DNA of 64,000 nucleotides from Spongilla lacustris (Eukaryota > Porifera > Demospongiae > Spongillida > Spongillidae): NCBI GenBank assembly GCA_949361645.1, contig OX442421.1, positions 894,501-958,500 on the forward strand. Direction: 5' to 3'. Below the pieces are notes generated by a model. That model was given only the letters and a program-made list of their open reading frames with translations, was not told where the DNA came from and made no database searches. Shown here one piece after another: positions 23,152 through 35,572 of this stretch (position 1 is its first letter; every line of letters begins with the position of its first letter). A program made the position numbers and the translations under genes.

Positions 23152-26002
23152 GTACTGCAAGTGACCAACATCAAAGTGCAGACAGTATGATAAATTTCCA
23201 AGGTGATAGAAAAATCTATTTCAAGACCTATTTGCAGATGATGTCTGTCGCACTGCTGTTGGCAAGTCCCCTTGCAGTGGACAGCAGACACAGCCTAGTA
23301 GAAAAGGTATGGTTTTGTGAAGTCTTCTAGCTAAATTATGATGCATTTAACAAGTTGAGCATTGTGAAAACATGATAATGTTGCTTCTTTACTTATTTAA
23401 CGGATGGAATTACAGTGCGTGCTAGAACACAAGGTGAGCATACAGGTACATGTATATGGACATTCTAAATATATAAAAAAAACCATGCCACACAAAAAAT
23501 AAATTAGTCTTGGTGCATTACGTACAACACAAAGAAGTCCATTGACAACTGTATCAAGTAATGATGCCAATATAAGTGTGGTGCATGTCAAAAATACTTA
23601 CATGATCATGAAGCCAAGGGCAAGGCTACTGTGCATGCTTTAGCTACCCCATCATGTAAGCATGGCAATGGGTATTTTAACATATATACACATCAACACA
23701 ATATCAACATTTTTAGGCAAGAAGGCCACCAATGAAGATGTACACATTGATCTCACAGCAAGTAAGCGAACATGTATATCTGGTTATTATTCTACTATCT
23801 TTTTTAGATGAGGTTTCAGTGAGTGCTGGAACACAAGGTGAGCCACATGTATATGTGAAAAGGAAAAAATTACACATATGATGCATTTAACAAGTTGAGC
23901 ATTGTGAAAACATGTTAATGTTGCTTCTTTACTTATTTAGCGGATGGAATTACAGTGCGTGCTGGAACACAAGGTGAGCATACAGGTGCATGTATATGGA
24001 CATTCTAAATATATAAAAAACCATGCCACATGAAAAATAAATTTGTCTTGGTGCATTAGGTACTGTGTCAAGTAATGATGCCGATATAAGTGTGGTGCAT
24101 GTGAAAAATTACTTACATGATCATGAAGCCAAGGGCAAGGCTACTGTGCGTGCTTTAGCTACCCCATCATGTAAGCATGGCAATGGGTATTTTAACATAT
24201 ATACACATCAACACAATATCAACATTTTTAGGCAAGAAGGCCACCAATGAAAATGTACACATTGATCTCACAGCAAGTAAGCTAACATGTATATCTGGTT
24301 ATTATTCTACTATCTTTTTTAGATGAGGTTTCAGTGAGTGCTGGAAGACAAGGTGAGCCACATGTATATGTGAAAAGGACTGATACGAAAAATAATAATA
24401 ATAATACACATACCATGCCACACAAAAAAATGTTCTTGGTACAGAATTTGAAGGTAAGGTTGTATTTGTGCAATCATTATAAGTGCATGGTTATGGATAT
24501 ATAACAATATTCCAGGTACATCACAAAGAAGTTCAACTTTATCAAGTAACAATGCCATTAAATTGGGTATAGCATGTGAAACATTACCTACATGTACATG
24601 ATCATGAAGCCAAGAGCAATGCACATGATATTACTGTGCGTGATTTATCATGTAAGCATGGCTATGAGTATTTCAGTTACCATATACATATCAACACAAT
24701 ATCAACATTTCTAGGCACGAAGACCACCAATGAAGATGTGCACAATGATATCACTTCAAGTAAGCAACCATAAATATCCGGCTATTCTTTTATAGTATGA
24801 TATCATTTATCAGGTGAATTTGGTATGTCACTTAGTACGTGTATGGTGTACTCCACTCAAAAGTATCTTGTATACAGACAAATTTGTTGTACCGAGACAT
24901 GATATAGCAATGGGGGATAACATAGGAACAGGAACATTTGGTGTGGTATACAAGGCCAACTGGGCAGGAAAGGTGGTAGCTGTAAAGGTAGTTGCCATAC
25001 CAGATGACAGCATCAAAGAGGCAACATTGCGAGAGGTGTGCATACACAGGTGAGTCACATATTTAACATGAACAATAAGTGAGCATATTTAACTAGCTAG
25101 TACTGTTTGTTACAATAAATATAGAAACCTCAAACAATAGCACCCAGCCTGTATCTTATAATAAGATGGCTTGACAATGCCCTAGGTCTAGCCATCAGAC
25201 ATGCCGGTGAGCTTGTGCTTAAATATTTTGCATTGCACACATCAATTTTTTGGAATAATTGTTTTAGGTCCCTTTTTGTATGTCCTAATTATAATTACTT
25301 ATTCAAACTCCAGGAAACTGTGCATCACCCCAACATTGTTCCACTGCTAGGGGCTTCAATTGAATTAGGTAAGATATTGTTAATCATGAAGCACATTGCA
25401 GGATCAAACTTAGACAAACTACTATTCAGAAGTGATGAGTTGGTAAGATTTATTTTCTCCTATACTGATTTACATTGATATATATGTACATTCCTAGCTC
25501 TGTGACAAAACCAAATTCACTATTGCAATGAAGACAGCAGAGGCTATAGCGTATTTGCATACCCAAAATCCCATAGCACTGCACCAAGACATTAAGCCTG
25601 CAAATGTTATGGTAAAAATACATTTATTGCAGTTCACTGCATAACGTTTTTGTATAGGTGATATTAGAAACAGATGAAGTATACATATGTGACATGGGTG
25701 TAGCAAAGCTTCAAGAGCAACTGGCCACTGTTGCTACATCTAGGGGTCAAGGGGCAGGAACATTGTCATACAAGGCACCAGAAATGTTCATTGCCACAAA
25801 ACGATCTACTCCAGTAGACATATTCTCATATGGATGTCTACTAATTGAGCTGTACAGTAGAAAAAGAGTGAGAGAGGGAATGTCAATGTCTGAAATTCTG
25901 GCAGTTATGTGTGGACCTAACCCCCAAATGCATACAACTCCATATGTGCAAAGTGCACAAGGTACAACCTTAAAGACAGACCAGCAGCCACTATGGTGGT
26001 GA
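23152..26002 (+). CDS. TKL-like protein kinase with a mini-exon cassette linker
   Basis: Kinase exons: 24,878-25,035, 25,314-25,442, 25,498-25,611 and 25,658-26,002, with compatible phases. They give glycine loop GTGTFGVVYKA, lysine in VAVKVV, catalytic loop HQDIKPANV (HQD in place of HRD), DMG in place of DFG, and KAPEM, then D-I-F-S-Y-G of helix F. The frame stops soon afterwards at TDQQPLWW, so most of the C-lobe after helix F is missing unless AAG|GTACAA at about 25,961 is used to reach further exons. Upstream, candidate cassettes 23,152-23,202, 23,238-23,306, 23,941-23,973, 24,060-24,170, 24,232-24,276, 24,323-24,352, 24,445-24,453, 24,516-24,566, 24,715-24,759 and 24,814-24,822 are all 3n long and open in phase 1-1. 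They code for a polar linker. The overall layout, a variable linker before a TKL-like kinase, resembles receptor or scaffold kinases of early animals; the ligand or partner is unknown. Confidence 0.7.
23338..24375 (+). repeat. 540-bp tandem duplication of exon cassettes
   Basis: The block from about 23,338 recurs from about 23,878 with a period of 540 bp. A third, more diverged partial copy covers about 24,480-24,776. Each unit carries the 33-, about 111-, 45- and 30-nt cassettes. In copy 1 the first cassette acceptor is TTTAA instead of TTTAG (23,400) and the second is TTAC instead of TTAG (23,521); the second cassette also has a one-base deletion relative to copy 2. Copy 1 is therefore partly disabled, while its 45-nt (23,717-23,761) and 30-nt (23,808-23,837) cassettes remain intact. 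Confidence 0.85.
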
Positions 26003-26081
26003 AAGAACTTAAGCATATCATAACATAACACAAGCTCAATATGCTCCATATGCATCCAATGTCTGCTGTGCATTTATCACG

Positions 26082-26764
26082 TTCTTATTTATCACTTGCA
26101 TCCAATGTTCTTATTTATCACTTGCATCCAATGTTCTTATTTATCACTTGCATCCAATGTTCTTATTTATCCTTTGCATTCAATGTTCTTATTTATCACT
26201 TGCATCCAATGTTCTTATTTATCACTTGCATCCAATGTTCTTATTTATCACTTGCATCCAATGTTCTTATTTATCACTTGCATCCAATGTTCTTATTTAT
26301 CACTTGCATTCAATGTTCTTATTTATCCTTTGCATTCAATGTTCTTATTTATCACTTGCATCCAATGTTCTTATTTATCACTTGCATCCAATGTTCTTAT
26401 TTATCACTTGCATCCAATGTTCTTATTTATCACTTGCATCCAATGTTCTTATTTATCACTTGCATTCAATGTTCTTATTTATCACTTGCATCCAATGTTC
26501 TTATTTATCACTTGCATCCAATGTTCTTATTTATCACTTGCATTCAATGTTCTTATTTATCACTTGCATCCAATGTTCTTATTTATCACTTGCATCCAAT
26601 GTTCTTATTTATCACTTGCATCCAATGTTCTTATTTATCACTTGCATCCAATGTTCTTATTTATCCTTTGCATTCAATGTTTTTATTTATCACTTGTATC
26701 CAATGTTCTTATTTATCACTTGCATCCAATGTTCTTATTTATCACTTGCATCCAATGTTCTTAT
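26082..26764 (+). repeat. 26-bp minisatellite, about 26 copies
   Basis: The unit contains TTCTTATTTATCACTTGCAT followed by CCAATG, with TTCAATG and CCTTTGC variants. It starts about 80 bp after the end of the kinase frame and may have displaced or separated its 3' exons. The 200-270-codon frames in all three plus-strand phases are repeat artefacts. Confidence 0.97.
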
Positions 26765-27420
26765 CTGCTGTGCTTGAAATTTTATGAGTACAATGATCAA
26801 AACAAGAGATTGTTAAAACATCACATAGCTTGCAGCCACCCAATTTTACGCTGTATCATAACACAGATGTCAACCTTTAAGTTTTTGGTAGCATAGACTA
26901 TGCTGGTAGCATCATCAATTTATATGCAACCTCAGTAAAGCTTAGTTACACCAAACATGACTTGTACTTCTTTAGGAGCAAGCCTTGCCAGTACTTTCTG
27001 TTATACTTCTGTAGCAATTGATCCATGTCCTCACGTTAATCGCGTTCGACTCTCCACTCCTAAGAAATCATCCCAAGCACTCCCAACGTCATCTTGAAAC
27101 GTGCGTCAGCTGACATACGACGAGGAGAATCAGCTAGATCTCTACATGTACATGTATAAAAAACGCAACAAAGTTCAACGCGCCTCCCGGAAAAAGAGTT
27201 GTGGAAAACATTCATGGTGGGGTTGGGAAAACTGTTGGTGTTCATAGCACGGCTTTCATCATAGATATCGATCGATATCAGGGCAGATCTTAATACATGA
27301 AATGAATTTTTTTACACACCACAGCAAAGGGCAAGCTAGGGGCATGGGGCACACCACACACACACACATGGTTTTAGCACTTAGTTCATTTCATGCAACA
27401 AAACGTGATGTGTGTGTATG
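26765..27420. other. No supported gene
   Basis: Mixed DNA. A 61-codon minus-strand frame at 27,060-27,245 is unrecognised. No further kinase exon was identified. Confidence 0.35.

Positions 27421-27481
<61 letters not shown>
27421..27481. repeat. GT dinucleotide microsatellite
   Basis: About 30 uninterrupted GT units; a second, short CA run lies near 28,410-28,422 in an intron of the integrase gene. Confidence 0.97.
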
Positions 27482-27485
<4 letters not shown>

Positions 27486-27532
27486 CCTTCGTTTGATATG
27501 ATTGGGAAACAAATAAAGTAATACAACACTGG

Positions 27533-29203
27533 TCAAAGATCATCAACAATAATTTCCAATGCACGTAACAAGCAACAATACACTTCCCTACAGTTAACAT
27601 GTGTAACATCTTCCTTGGATAACCTCAACACATCTGACAAAAACACAAGCTTTCTAGTTGAGGGAGGCATAATGGTAAATCTCTGCGCGTCTGTGTAACT
27701 AAGCAGTACACTAGCTCCTGAGCATCCACAGCAATCCATGAAAGGCCCACCTAAACCAATGCACCGTATAGCAACAGAATGTAACATGCATTGCACTTAC
27801 CTATGCATCCTCCAAGATTATACAGATCATCAGGAACATCACAGGGGCAGAAGGAATGTCTATTATATCTGATCCTGTGAGTGTTCCAACGCATCATGAA
27901 CTCGTTTATATCATGTTGTATCAATGGTGCAAACACAAAGCCTGCTACACGGCTAGAACATGTGCACGTTATGTAACAATTATATTTATTGTGCAATTCA
28001 TACTGCTGAAGTAGATCATCAGGATTGTACAAGCCATCATCAACCATAGCCTTGAAATTTGGGCACATAAAGGTATATCGCTTTATAAATGAATGTGTGT
28101 ACCTTGAAGAGCTGTATCCACCATTCGGTCTTTGACTTGCGCAGTTGTGCCCACCAGCTTTCAATCCTCTGAGACCAGGAGTTGATATGTCGATTTGAAT
28201 GAAATGTTATAACTGGACACTTAACCCACAGAATTGTGCACAGATCTTCCATACTTGACACTATTCAGCCCAGCATAGCGGTCGGTGTGCCTATGACGTA
28301 AGGCTGCCTGGCATGCAGCAATAATAACATTTTCGCTGCCAAGATCACTTCTGACCAGTGTTGGGCACCGTAGATCAAGATAACATATACTAAGAGTCGT
28401 GTGTGCCGACACACACACACACACCTCCCAATACATGGTACATGTACACTGGTATTACCCATAGAGATTAGAGCAGTAGGAAACAAAGTGCCATGGTAAC
28501 AGATCGGTCCAGTTTGTGAGGTAAGGTTTTCCACCCACAGCAGCAATGACATACCCCACACAATTCTTGAGAGCTAGGGTCTTTCGGCCATGCACATCCC
28601 ACAAGTATTGCATGAAAGTGCAACGGTGGATGTTCAATGGCAACACAAAAGTATGGTATGTGCATGTCTAAATGAACCCAAACTTACCTTCCAGTTTCAG
28701 AACTGCTTTGAGAAAAAATGTAGCAACGACACGAGGGTCATTATTGGTTGAGCACACTTCAACCCATATAACCTTTCTTGAGAACCTAGGAATAAGTCAA
28801 ACGGCTCACCGCTGTCCAACATCAAGCCGGCCTAACCCATCAATGCAGGCATGAATTGGAAAGCCAAACTGTTTCAATTTGTCGTACCCATCTAGGTGCC
28901 AACACCAATTAGGACCCTAAAAGCACGATGTTGTTTCAATATAATCCCTTACTGAGTATACCTTACTGCGATAGTTGCGCCTTATAAGCTTGTTCATTTT
29001 TCTCCGCCTAGTGCCCTCAGGGTCAATAAGAGCTAGGAGCATCATAACAGTGGATCTAATTTCATGAAAGAAGGGTACACTGGTCATCAATACAACGATC
29101 TTTACACAACTCCATACCTTTTGACCTGCAAACCGTACTTGTCCTGAATCAGCCGCCACATAGAACGATAGCCCAGATTTCCATTAGATGTCCTTACTTC
29201 ATA
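27533..29203 (-). CDS. Integrase-core (rve-like DDE) gene, nine exons, amino terminus incomplete
   Basis: Exons on the minus strand: 29,203-29,118; 29,055-28,962; 28,916-28,837; 28,785-28,688; 28,389-28,230; 28,168-28,103; 28,050-28,004; 27,952-27,801; 27,750-27,533. All have GT-AG borders, and phases agree except at the fourth-fifth junction, where an alternative acceptor, a missing exon or a frameshift is needed. Motifs in order: RTSNGNLGYRSMW, first Asp in WHLDGYDKLKQFG, IDG-FSRKVIWVEV across an intron, second Asp in RSDLGSENV, Glu in RIESWW, then AGFVFAPLIQHDINEFM and WNTHRIRYNRH. The D-D-E triad is present and exons 1-4 read through, so this may be functional or recently so. Family members are repetitive and sometimes domesticated in animals; the substrate is unknown. 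It ends 433 bp from the giant element but lies outside its terminal repeat. Confidence 0.75.
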
Positions 29204-29629
29204 CTATAGGCCACAGGGAGATATAAATTCAATGGCAGCTAGCTAGCAAACCGTATCTGAATAGCTGCATGAACTAATGCGAGGGGGGCATTAAGATTCG
29301 AGCGCCTTCTCAGTCCGAGTAAAGCCATTCTTCTCTTAAGCCACGTTTGCCTGTCCGCGTGTGCACGTGTGCGGCTTTGAGAATAAAGATACGGCACAAA
29401 CCTCAGCGGGCTTCATTTTATACGTACCCGACCGCAACGTGGTGGACCAGCCTCAGGTAGGCAAGTACTACAGCAGTTGTCTTGTGCTGCCTCCAATATC
29501 TCACAATCAGCCCTGCAGTTTGGTTCGGAACATAAACGCAATGAACGTTAAGACCCTCCCTCCCTCCCTCCGCTGATTTGGAAGGAGGTAGGAAGAGGAG
29601 AACACAGGTTAGCGACGCGACGTACTGTC
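29204..29629. other. Left flank of the giant element; no gene recognised
   Basis: Sequence between the integrase gene and the target duplication. No convincing amino-terminal integrase exon was identified. CCCTCCCTCC repeats lie near 29,555. Confidence 0.35.
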
Positions 29630-29635
29630 CACTTC
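29630..29635. repeat. Target-site duplication, left (CACTTC)
   Basis: The six bases directly before the terminal repeat are identical to the six directly after the other end of the left copy (46,117-46,122). Confidence 0.75.
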
Positions 29636-30046
29636 TATGGGGGGTGATCACTGCCATAATTCGACACGCGCTCGCTTTTCGTATTCGGGTCGCGCCATCT
29701 CGTATTCGGGTCGCGCCATCTCGTATTCGGGTCGTGCCGTCTCGTATTCGGGTCGTGCCGTCTCGTATTTGGGTGGTGCCATCTCGTTACAGCTCCGTAA
29801 CAGTACGTTAGGTAAGAACGTTCTGTTACAGCTCCGTTACAGACATGACATCACTTAGCCGTTTATTGTCGTGATTGCATAATACCATTGCCATCGTTCC
29901 GTACCAGGCTACGGTTTGGATCCAGGGAATTTGTTTTGCTTGTATAGTATACATTAAATCAGCCGAGTGCCGGCAGTACGCTCAGCTCCTTCCTCTCCGT
30001 GCATCTTCTAATTGGACAGTACGTAGGAACGGTACGTTCTGATCAT
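29636..30046 (+). repeat. Terminal inverted repeat, left copy, outer end
   Basis: Starts TATGGGGGGTGATCACTGCC, then CGACACGCGCTCGCTTTTCG, five 21-bp units of the TATTCGGGTCGCGCCATCTC type, then a GTTACAGCTCCG/CGGAGCTGTAAC-like segment, and ends near GGTACGTTCTGATCAT. It matches the inner end imperfectly, with indels. Confidence 0.85.
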
Positions 30047-33000
30047 GCAAGTCACATGCATATGACGACGATCTGTATAACTCAGCTCGTTTACCAATGG
30101 AAACAGTTACAGACATCAATGGTGTTCAGTTGGTAACTGTGTAGATATATTCATGCAGAGATCTAATAGATCTGGAGATGTCTAGGTTGTCCCAGCGCGC
30201 TCACGAATGTCAAACAAATTCGTGTGTCAGTGAACACACAGTGTTGGCTAACAGTAGAATGAGCTGCAAGGGGAAAATGAGATCATGATAAAAGCTTGTA
30301 ATAACCATCTTATACAAGATTGCCCCCTGCCATTGTCCCCTCTCCTCCCCAGACCTACTCAGATGTGTTAAACCTTAAATCCCCAGGTCCAAGTCCCTAC
30401 GCATAGGACCAATATTTGAAAATTCTGCAGGTGTTTGGCATCTAATTCTGTACTGTTGTTTGATGTGTCTATCGCGCTAAATTTCAAATCTAATTTTTAA
30501 ATCACACGCTTGGTTACATGATGTAAAAAAAATGCATTTGGTTCTTACAAATGCATTGGAGAATTTAATTCTCACAGAAAAAAGAAAATGTACAACAAGT
30601 ATAACTTTTTTTGAATGTTTTTTGAAGCATGATGTGTGTGCTACTTAAAACAGTCTATGGCAGTGATTGGTTTTGCCATATTTACCAAAAACGCACTGTA
30701 CGTTTTCAAGATTTTGTCCATTCTATTTGCTATTCCAGCAACAAGCGATTGACAAATACCTATCCTTCATACGTTTGTCGAGCTAGCAAATTCCAAATCT
30801 ACAATCTACATTTTTATTTGCTTAGTGCTGTTTTCCATTAACATGTTATTCTGCTCTTTGTAACATTATGTGTTGGTACTTGAAGTTGGTTTGCGATTTA
30901 CCGAAAATGCATCTTTTAGCAATGCACTATTGACTGTAGTTGAATCTGAATTGCAAGGAAGCACCAGTATTTTCTGAATTGATAACCATTTCTACAATAC
31001 AATGAGATTTTGATTTGTTCTCTGCTCATGTGAGTTTGCTAAAAATTAAATTTTACTTGTGTCCTACGCGTAGGACAACGGGGGATTAAAGGTAAAATTA
31101 ATTGGTGGAATATCGCAGTACAATGCACTGCAAAGCTAGTGCTAGTATGAGGCTGCATAAACCAACTATCACACTAAAACTTTGTGTGGGAGGGCATATC
31201 CCCTCCCCTCTGCCTTGAAACTGTCCTAATTGAAATCCTAGATTTTTTCCTCATGAATTGCAAGTAGGTTTTGTAGACATAGAAATAAATACACCCCTGT
31301 TCCACAGAAAAAAAGAGTTTACAAGCCCACAGCCTACTCAATCTGGCAAGGACATGCTGCAAACCTACTTGTGTGTTTGGGGTTGGTGGAGCCAATGCTG
31401 CTTGCAGCTACAGTATCTGGCTACCACGGTAACTGGGGGATGCAGGAACAGCAACTGTTGCCACAGCAGAGTAGTTACCACCTCCACTTGATCTATCCAC
31501 TGTGAACACCAGGATGATCCCACTAGGTTCCCACAGCACCACTAGACATCCTCACTGATATATATGATTATGCATTGATGCAGCATAAAAACCATCTCTG
31601 TGCTGAAGGGAGAGGGGAGAATAGGTGATATAATAATACTTGCATATGCGTCTACAATACAACCCACACTACAATAGTACCGTCCAATCCTTTATATTAA
31701 TCTGCATGCATGCTATACTGTACTATGGGTATTATTTGTTTGCACACCCTTACCCAATCAATGATTTTACACCATCCCCACAATATTAGTACACAGAAAA
31801 CCATCCTCATATCCACCTTTATTGGTAGCCATTGGTGCACAATGAATGTGCTCAAGATGCCCAGCAGGTCACAACATACAATGTTATAGGTGGACTCAAT
31901 TCCCTACACCAACACTGCTTGTGCGGGAGAGGAGGGGGTGAATAAGATTACATCACACAAGAGATTGCATACATTGTATGCTTCTACTCTGTCACACATG
32001 CACCATATACAAGGTTCATAACACAGCTTCCCCACACTGAACACCTGCTATCCTCATATCCACAGTCTGGCACACAAAAATTGTACCATGCAGGTGGTAC
32101 ATTTTTTGGTAGCCTTACACAAAACATTTACCAGGTTTGCCCACAACAGTGGATATGTGGTTTATATATACAATACAGTGTTATTAGGTCATATTGGTTT
32201 GCCTATAAGGTACACACCCATTTTGAAAGGGCCTACATGATCAAATTCGTGCATTGTTCTATTACTGAAACATCTTTAGCAACCTCAGTCATAATATACT
32301 TCAACCTTTTTAACCTCCAATCGCCCTAGGACTAACTAAGGTGCTGAAAAAAACAAATGGCTGCTTTTAAAACTCTAACAATGTTTCGTCTTATTTAGTA
32401 TTTAGTGCATGCTACTTGGTTTTCCATTATCTTTCATCTTGTGTTACAAGATGAAAGCATACAGACATTGCACATCCATCAATTTGTGGGCATTACAGCG
32501 AAAATGGGAAACAACTTCATCGTTGGTGATGCTGTTGTAGGAAAGATTTAAAATGAAATAAAAAGAATCAGAATTGTTCTAGACGTGTTGCACAGGTCAT
32601 CGGAGCAGGTCACCAGTGTCAGAATCGCATAAAGTGGTCGGATGGCACAACCACGGATGAAACAGTTCGGGGCATTGATAAAGAAGGCTTAGTTAGAGTG
32701 ATGTGACAATACAGAAAGCGGAAGTGTTGCAATCTTGATGAGGATGCCGAAGGCCTCTTTTAGTCATTTGGAAAGTGAAACTACCCTCAGCAGTGACAAG
32801 GAGCCGGTGATACAAGCAATCAAAGAGAACAAGTTTGTGACTGGGGGGCAGGTCCAATGAAATTACTTCCTTAATTACTTTAGTGGTAGTGCAGAACACA
32901 TAGAGGGGTCAATCTTAACCAATCCATCAAACATGTGTCTGAGTTTCAGAAACAAAATACTAAACATACTAACACATATGTAAGGATATAAATTATTAAC

Positions 33001-33870
33001 TCTTGACCTCAATAATTTCATGCTTTATGAGTTGACCACAATTCTAACCACTTATGTAAACAAGACTATTATCTTTTTCTACAAAGTGCCTTTGTGACCT
33101 ATTTTTTTTTTTTTTACATCCACAGCTGGCATCTATAGCTACTTTCCTATCTTTCAAATTCAGCTTAGGAACAGATAAGTACGTGCCAATATCAATTTGA
33201 AGCCTAGATTTTACTACCAATTATAAATGGACACTTTTTTCTCATTTTTTCTTGAAGCAATATTAAGTACCTAGTCTTGGTGTCCTATGTTCAAGATTGC
33301 TATATGTAATGCCAAGGTGCTATTGAACTGCATTGCGCTGAAGTACAACTCTTAAGAATCCTTACAAAGGCTATTATTAACCTCAATGCCTCAATTCCTT
33401 TAGTGCTCGTAAAATAAGATAAAATAAAATAATTCTTGGCTTGCATGTGATGCAATGACGTGGGGGGGGGGGGCACCTTACGATTAACATAGCACTATTT
33501 TGGATCCTTGCATGTTGTACATGTCAATAGTGCCTTTTCCTCGGTGAAAACACTGGAGGCTCTAAACAGCCATGGAGCAACTTAAGGTTTCCCTAAGCAT
33601 TTATTAACCATGTGGGCTACAGGAGAGTCTGAGGATATGAATTGGTGATCACATTCTGCTTGAGGCAACAACTGTCCATACAGGCCAAGAAGAACCTCAA
33701 ATTCATCATATCAAACTGCGGCTCCACAGCCAAGCATTCACCCATGTCACCATAAGAGGTAGCATGTCAAACGACCGCACATGATTGTGAAAACGTTAGT
33801 GTAGTCGATATTGCACCAAGGTTCGCTGGCAATGGAATGTGACATGGTACACTGACTGTTGGTGGTATCA
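30047..33870. other. Left arm, outer interior; no intact gene
   Basis: 30.05-31.40 kb differs slightly from its mirror image; beyond that it appears identical. 32,693-32,899 (minus) is an open frame of unknown origin, possibly a transposase remnant. Words such as CACAGCTTCCCCACAC with ATCCTCATATCCACA recur near 32,020 and 37,260, marking a dispersed internal repeat. Confidence 0.4.
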
Positions 33871-34229
33871 CATGTTTGGAACCATTTTTTGGGATCTGCA
33901 CTGTTGATGCCTATATGGCCTACAAATATGAGTCTGAGCAGGCTTTTTCAGATCCCAAAGATGTTGACAGCTTTATTGCATTCATTGGCAAACTGGGTCA
34001 CCAGCTGATTTTTAATGAATATCTAGAAGATGGGCGAACAGTTTGCCGACATTCAAATGAAGAGGAAGTCATTGAGGAGGCAACTATAATTCTATTTCTA
34101 GATGTACATGTATGTATTTGTATTATTTTTTCTCTGCATTTTAGGCCTATGACGGTCACACTACTCACCACTAATTATGTACAACCAATGTATCAGATGA
34201 AAACTGAATCAACACCTTATGTGCAATGA
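33780..34229 (+). pseudogene. piggyBac-like transposase remnant (left arm)
   Basis: The frame at 33,876-34,229 contains FFGICTVDAYMAYKYE followed by FIAFIGKLGHQLIFNEY, and the preceding 90 bases in other frames give TWYTDCWWYHMFGTIF. This order resembles the DDE core of piggyBac-type transposases, with a Trp-rich stretch before the VDAY-AYKYE strand. At least two frameshifts and no complete catalytic set are visible. The last part (from about residue 75) is hydrophobic and probably non-coding. The mirror copy is at 58,406-58,855. Confidence 0.4.
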
Positions 34230-35541
34230 AAGTGCACAGCATGCCATTCGAAATGCTCCTACTGTTGTTGGTTGCAGTAATATTGCTGCAAACACAATAA
34301 TGGTATTCAATAATCCGTGATGAGAAAGGGTTAACCAATTCAAAGTATGTATGTGTAATTACTATTTTATATCCATTTCAACACTTTATAACACCGCATC
34401 CATGAGAGACATGGAGAAATTTTGGGGCATTTGTGAATATTGATAATTTCCTCCTATCGTTTTTTTGACTGGAAAAAAATATGATCAGAAAGCTCACCCA
34501 TTTGTAAATAGTAATTTCTACTTTTTCTGCAATGGTGCTCTATAAATAACTCCCTGTTACATGAAAATATCGAATGGGTACGTGATGTGGTAAATGCCCT
34601 CGCATACACTTTTTTCAGGGTCATGTTTCCCACCACCTTGAGTATTACTGAATCAAAATTGCTGGGTTATACAACTATAGGAGGGTACATAAAAACAAGC
34701 CAAAGCTTCTATTGCACTCGATTTCAGCAGTAAGTTACAAGACATTTTCGCTCGCAGTAGACAGGGGGCGTGGTCCACTCATCCAAAGTGCCAGCGAAGG
34801 CAGGTTTTGCAAGTTATCCAAAGTGCCAGCGAAGGCAGGTTTTGCAAGTTCTACCAAAACATACAGTCTGTACCTGTCTGGATAGAGTCATGGTATGTTA
34901 TTTAGTAAAACAGGAAGAAAGATTCTTGAAGTCTGCCCACGCAAAAATTCACTCGCGGTAATGCCGTTTTCTTATTTCATTACCTTGCACTGCATATCAC
35001 ACTGACCGTGAGAGTTGATAACTTAGAGCCATAATTTTAAACCATTTTCACATAGTTTCATACAGTTTTTACGCATTTATTGTAATGCTCTAGAAGCAAT
35101 ATGTTATTTTAAAAATCTGTACCTCGTACGCGATAACGCTAGAACCAATCAACTATGCAATGATGTTTCGAGCCAATGGTATGTCTGTTTGAGATACAAA
35201 AAATGCAACATGCCTCATAACAGTACATGTAGTGAAATCTCCACTTAAAACCAAGCAATTCTATCTAGAGGGAATTAATCATTTTTCGGTTTGCCCCAAA
35301 ATAGACTAAATTTCCCCGCGTTTCTCGTGGATGCGGTGATAAATAACCCTACATTTGTGTATTAAAATCATGAAATGTAATTGGTTAATGGAAAGAGTGC
35401 TCATAAACTCACTATGGCTAGCTCAAATATAAATTCTCCCTCCTGAATGCTAATTTTACTCTTCATGTAAATGCAATCATTTATAGTTTGAAGCACAATG
35501 TATGTCCCCTGAAATAGAGCACATATGGGTGTGAAGTTAAA

Positions 35542-35544
<3 letters not shown>

Positions 35545-35572
<28 letters not shown>
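35545..35572. repeat. Poly(A), 28 bases, same length in both arms
   Basis: Twenty-eight A residues. The mirror tract at 57,063-57,090 has exactly 28 T residues. Confidence 0.9.

Noticed and set aside
26041..26896. Three hydrophobic frames of 209-266 codons resembling membrane proteins
   Set aside because: Translations of the 26-bp minisatellite in successive phases; no independent coding evidence.
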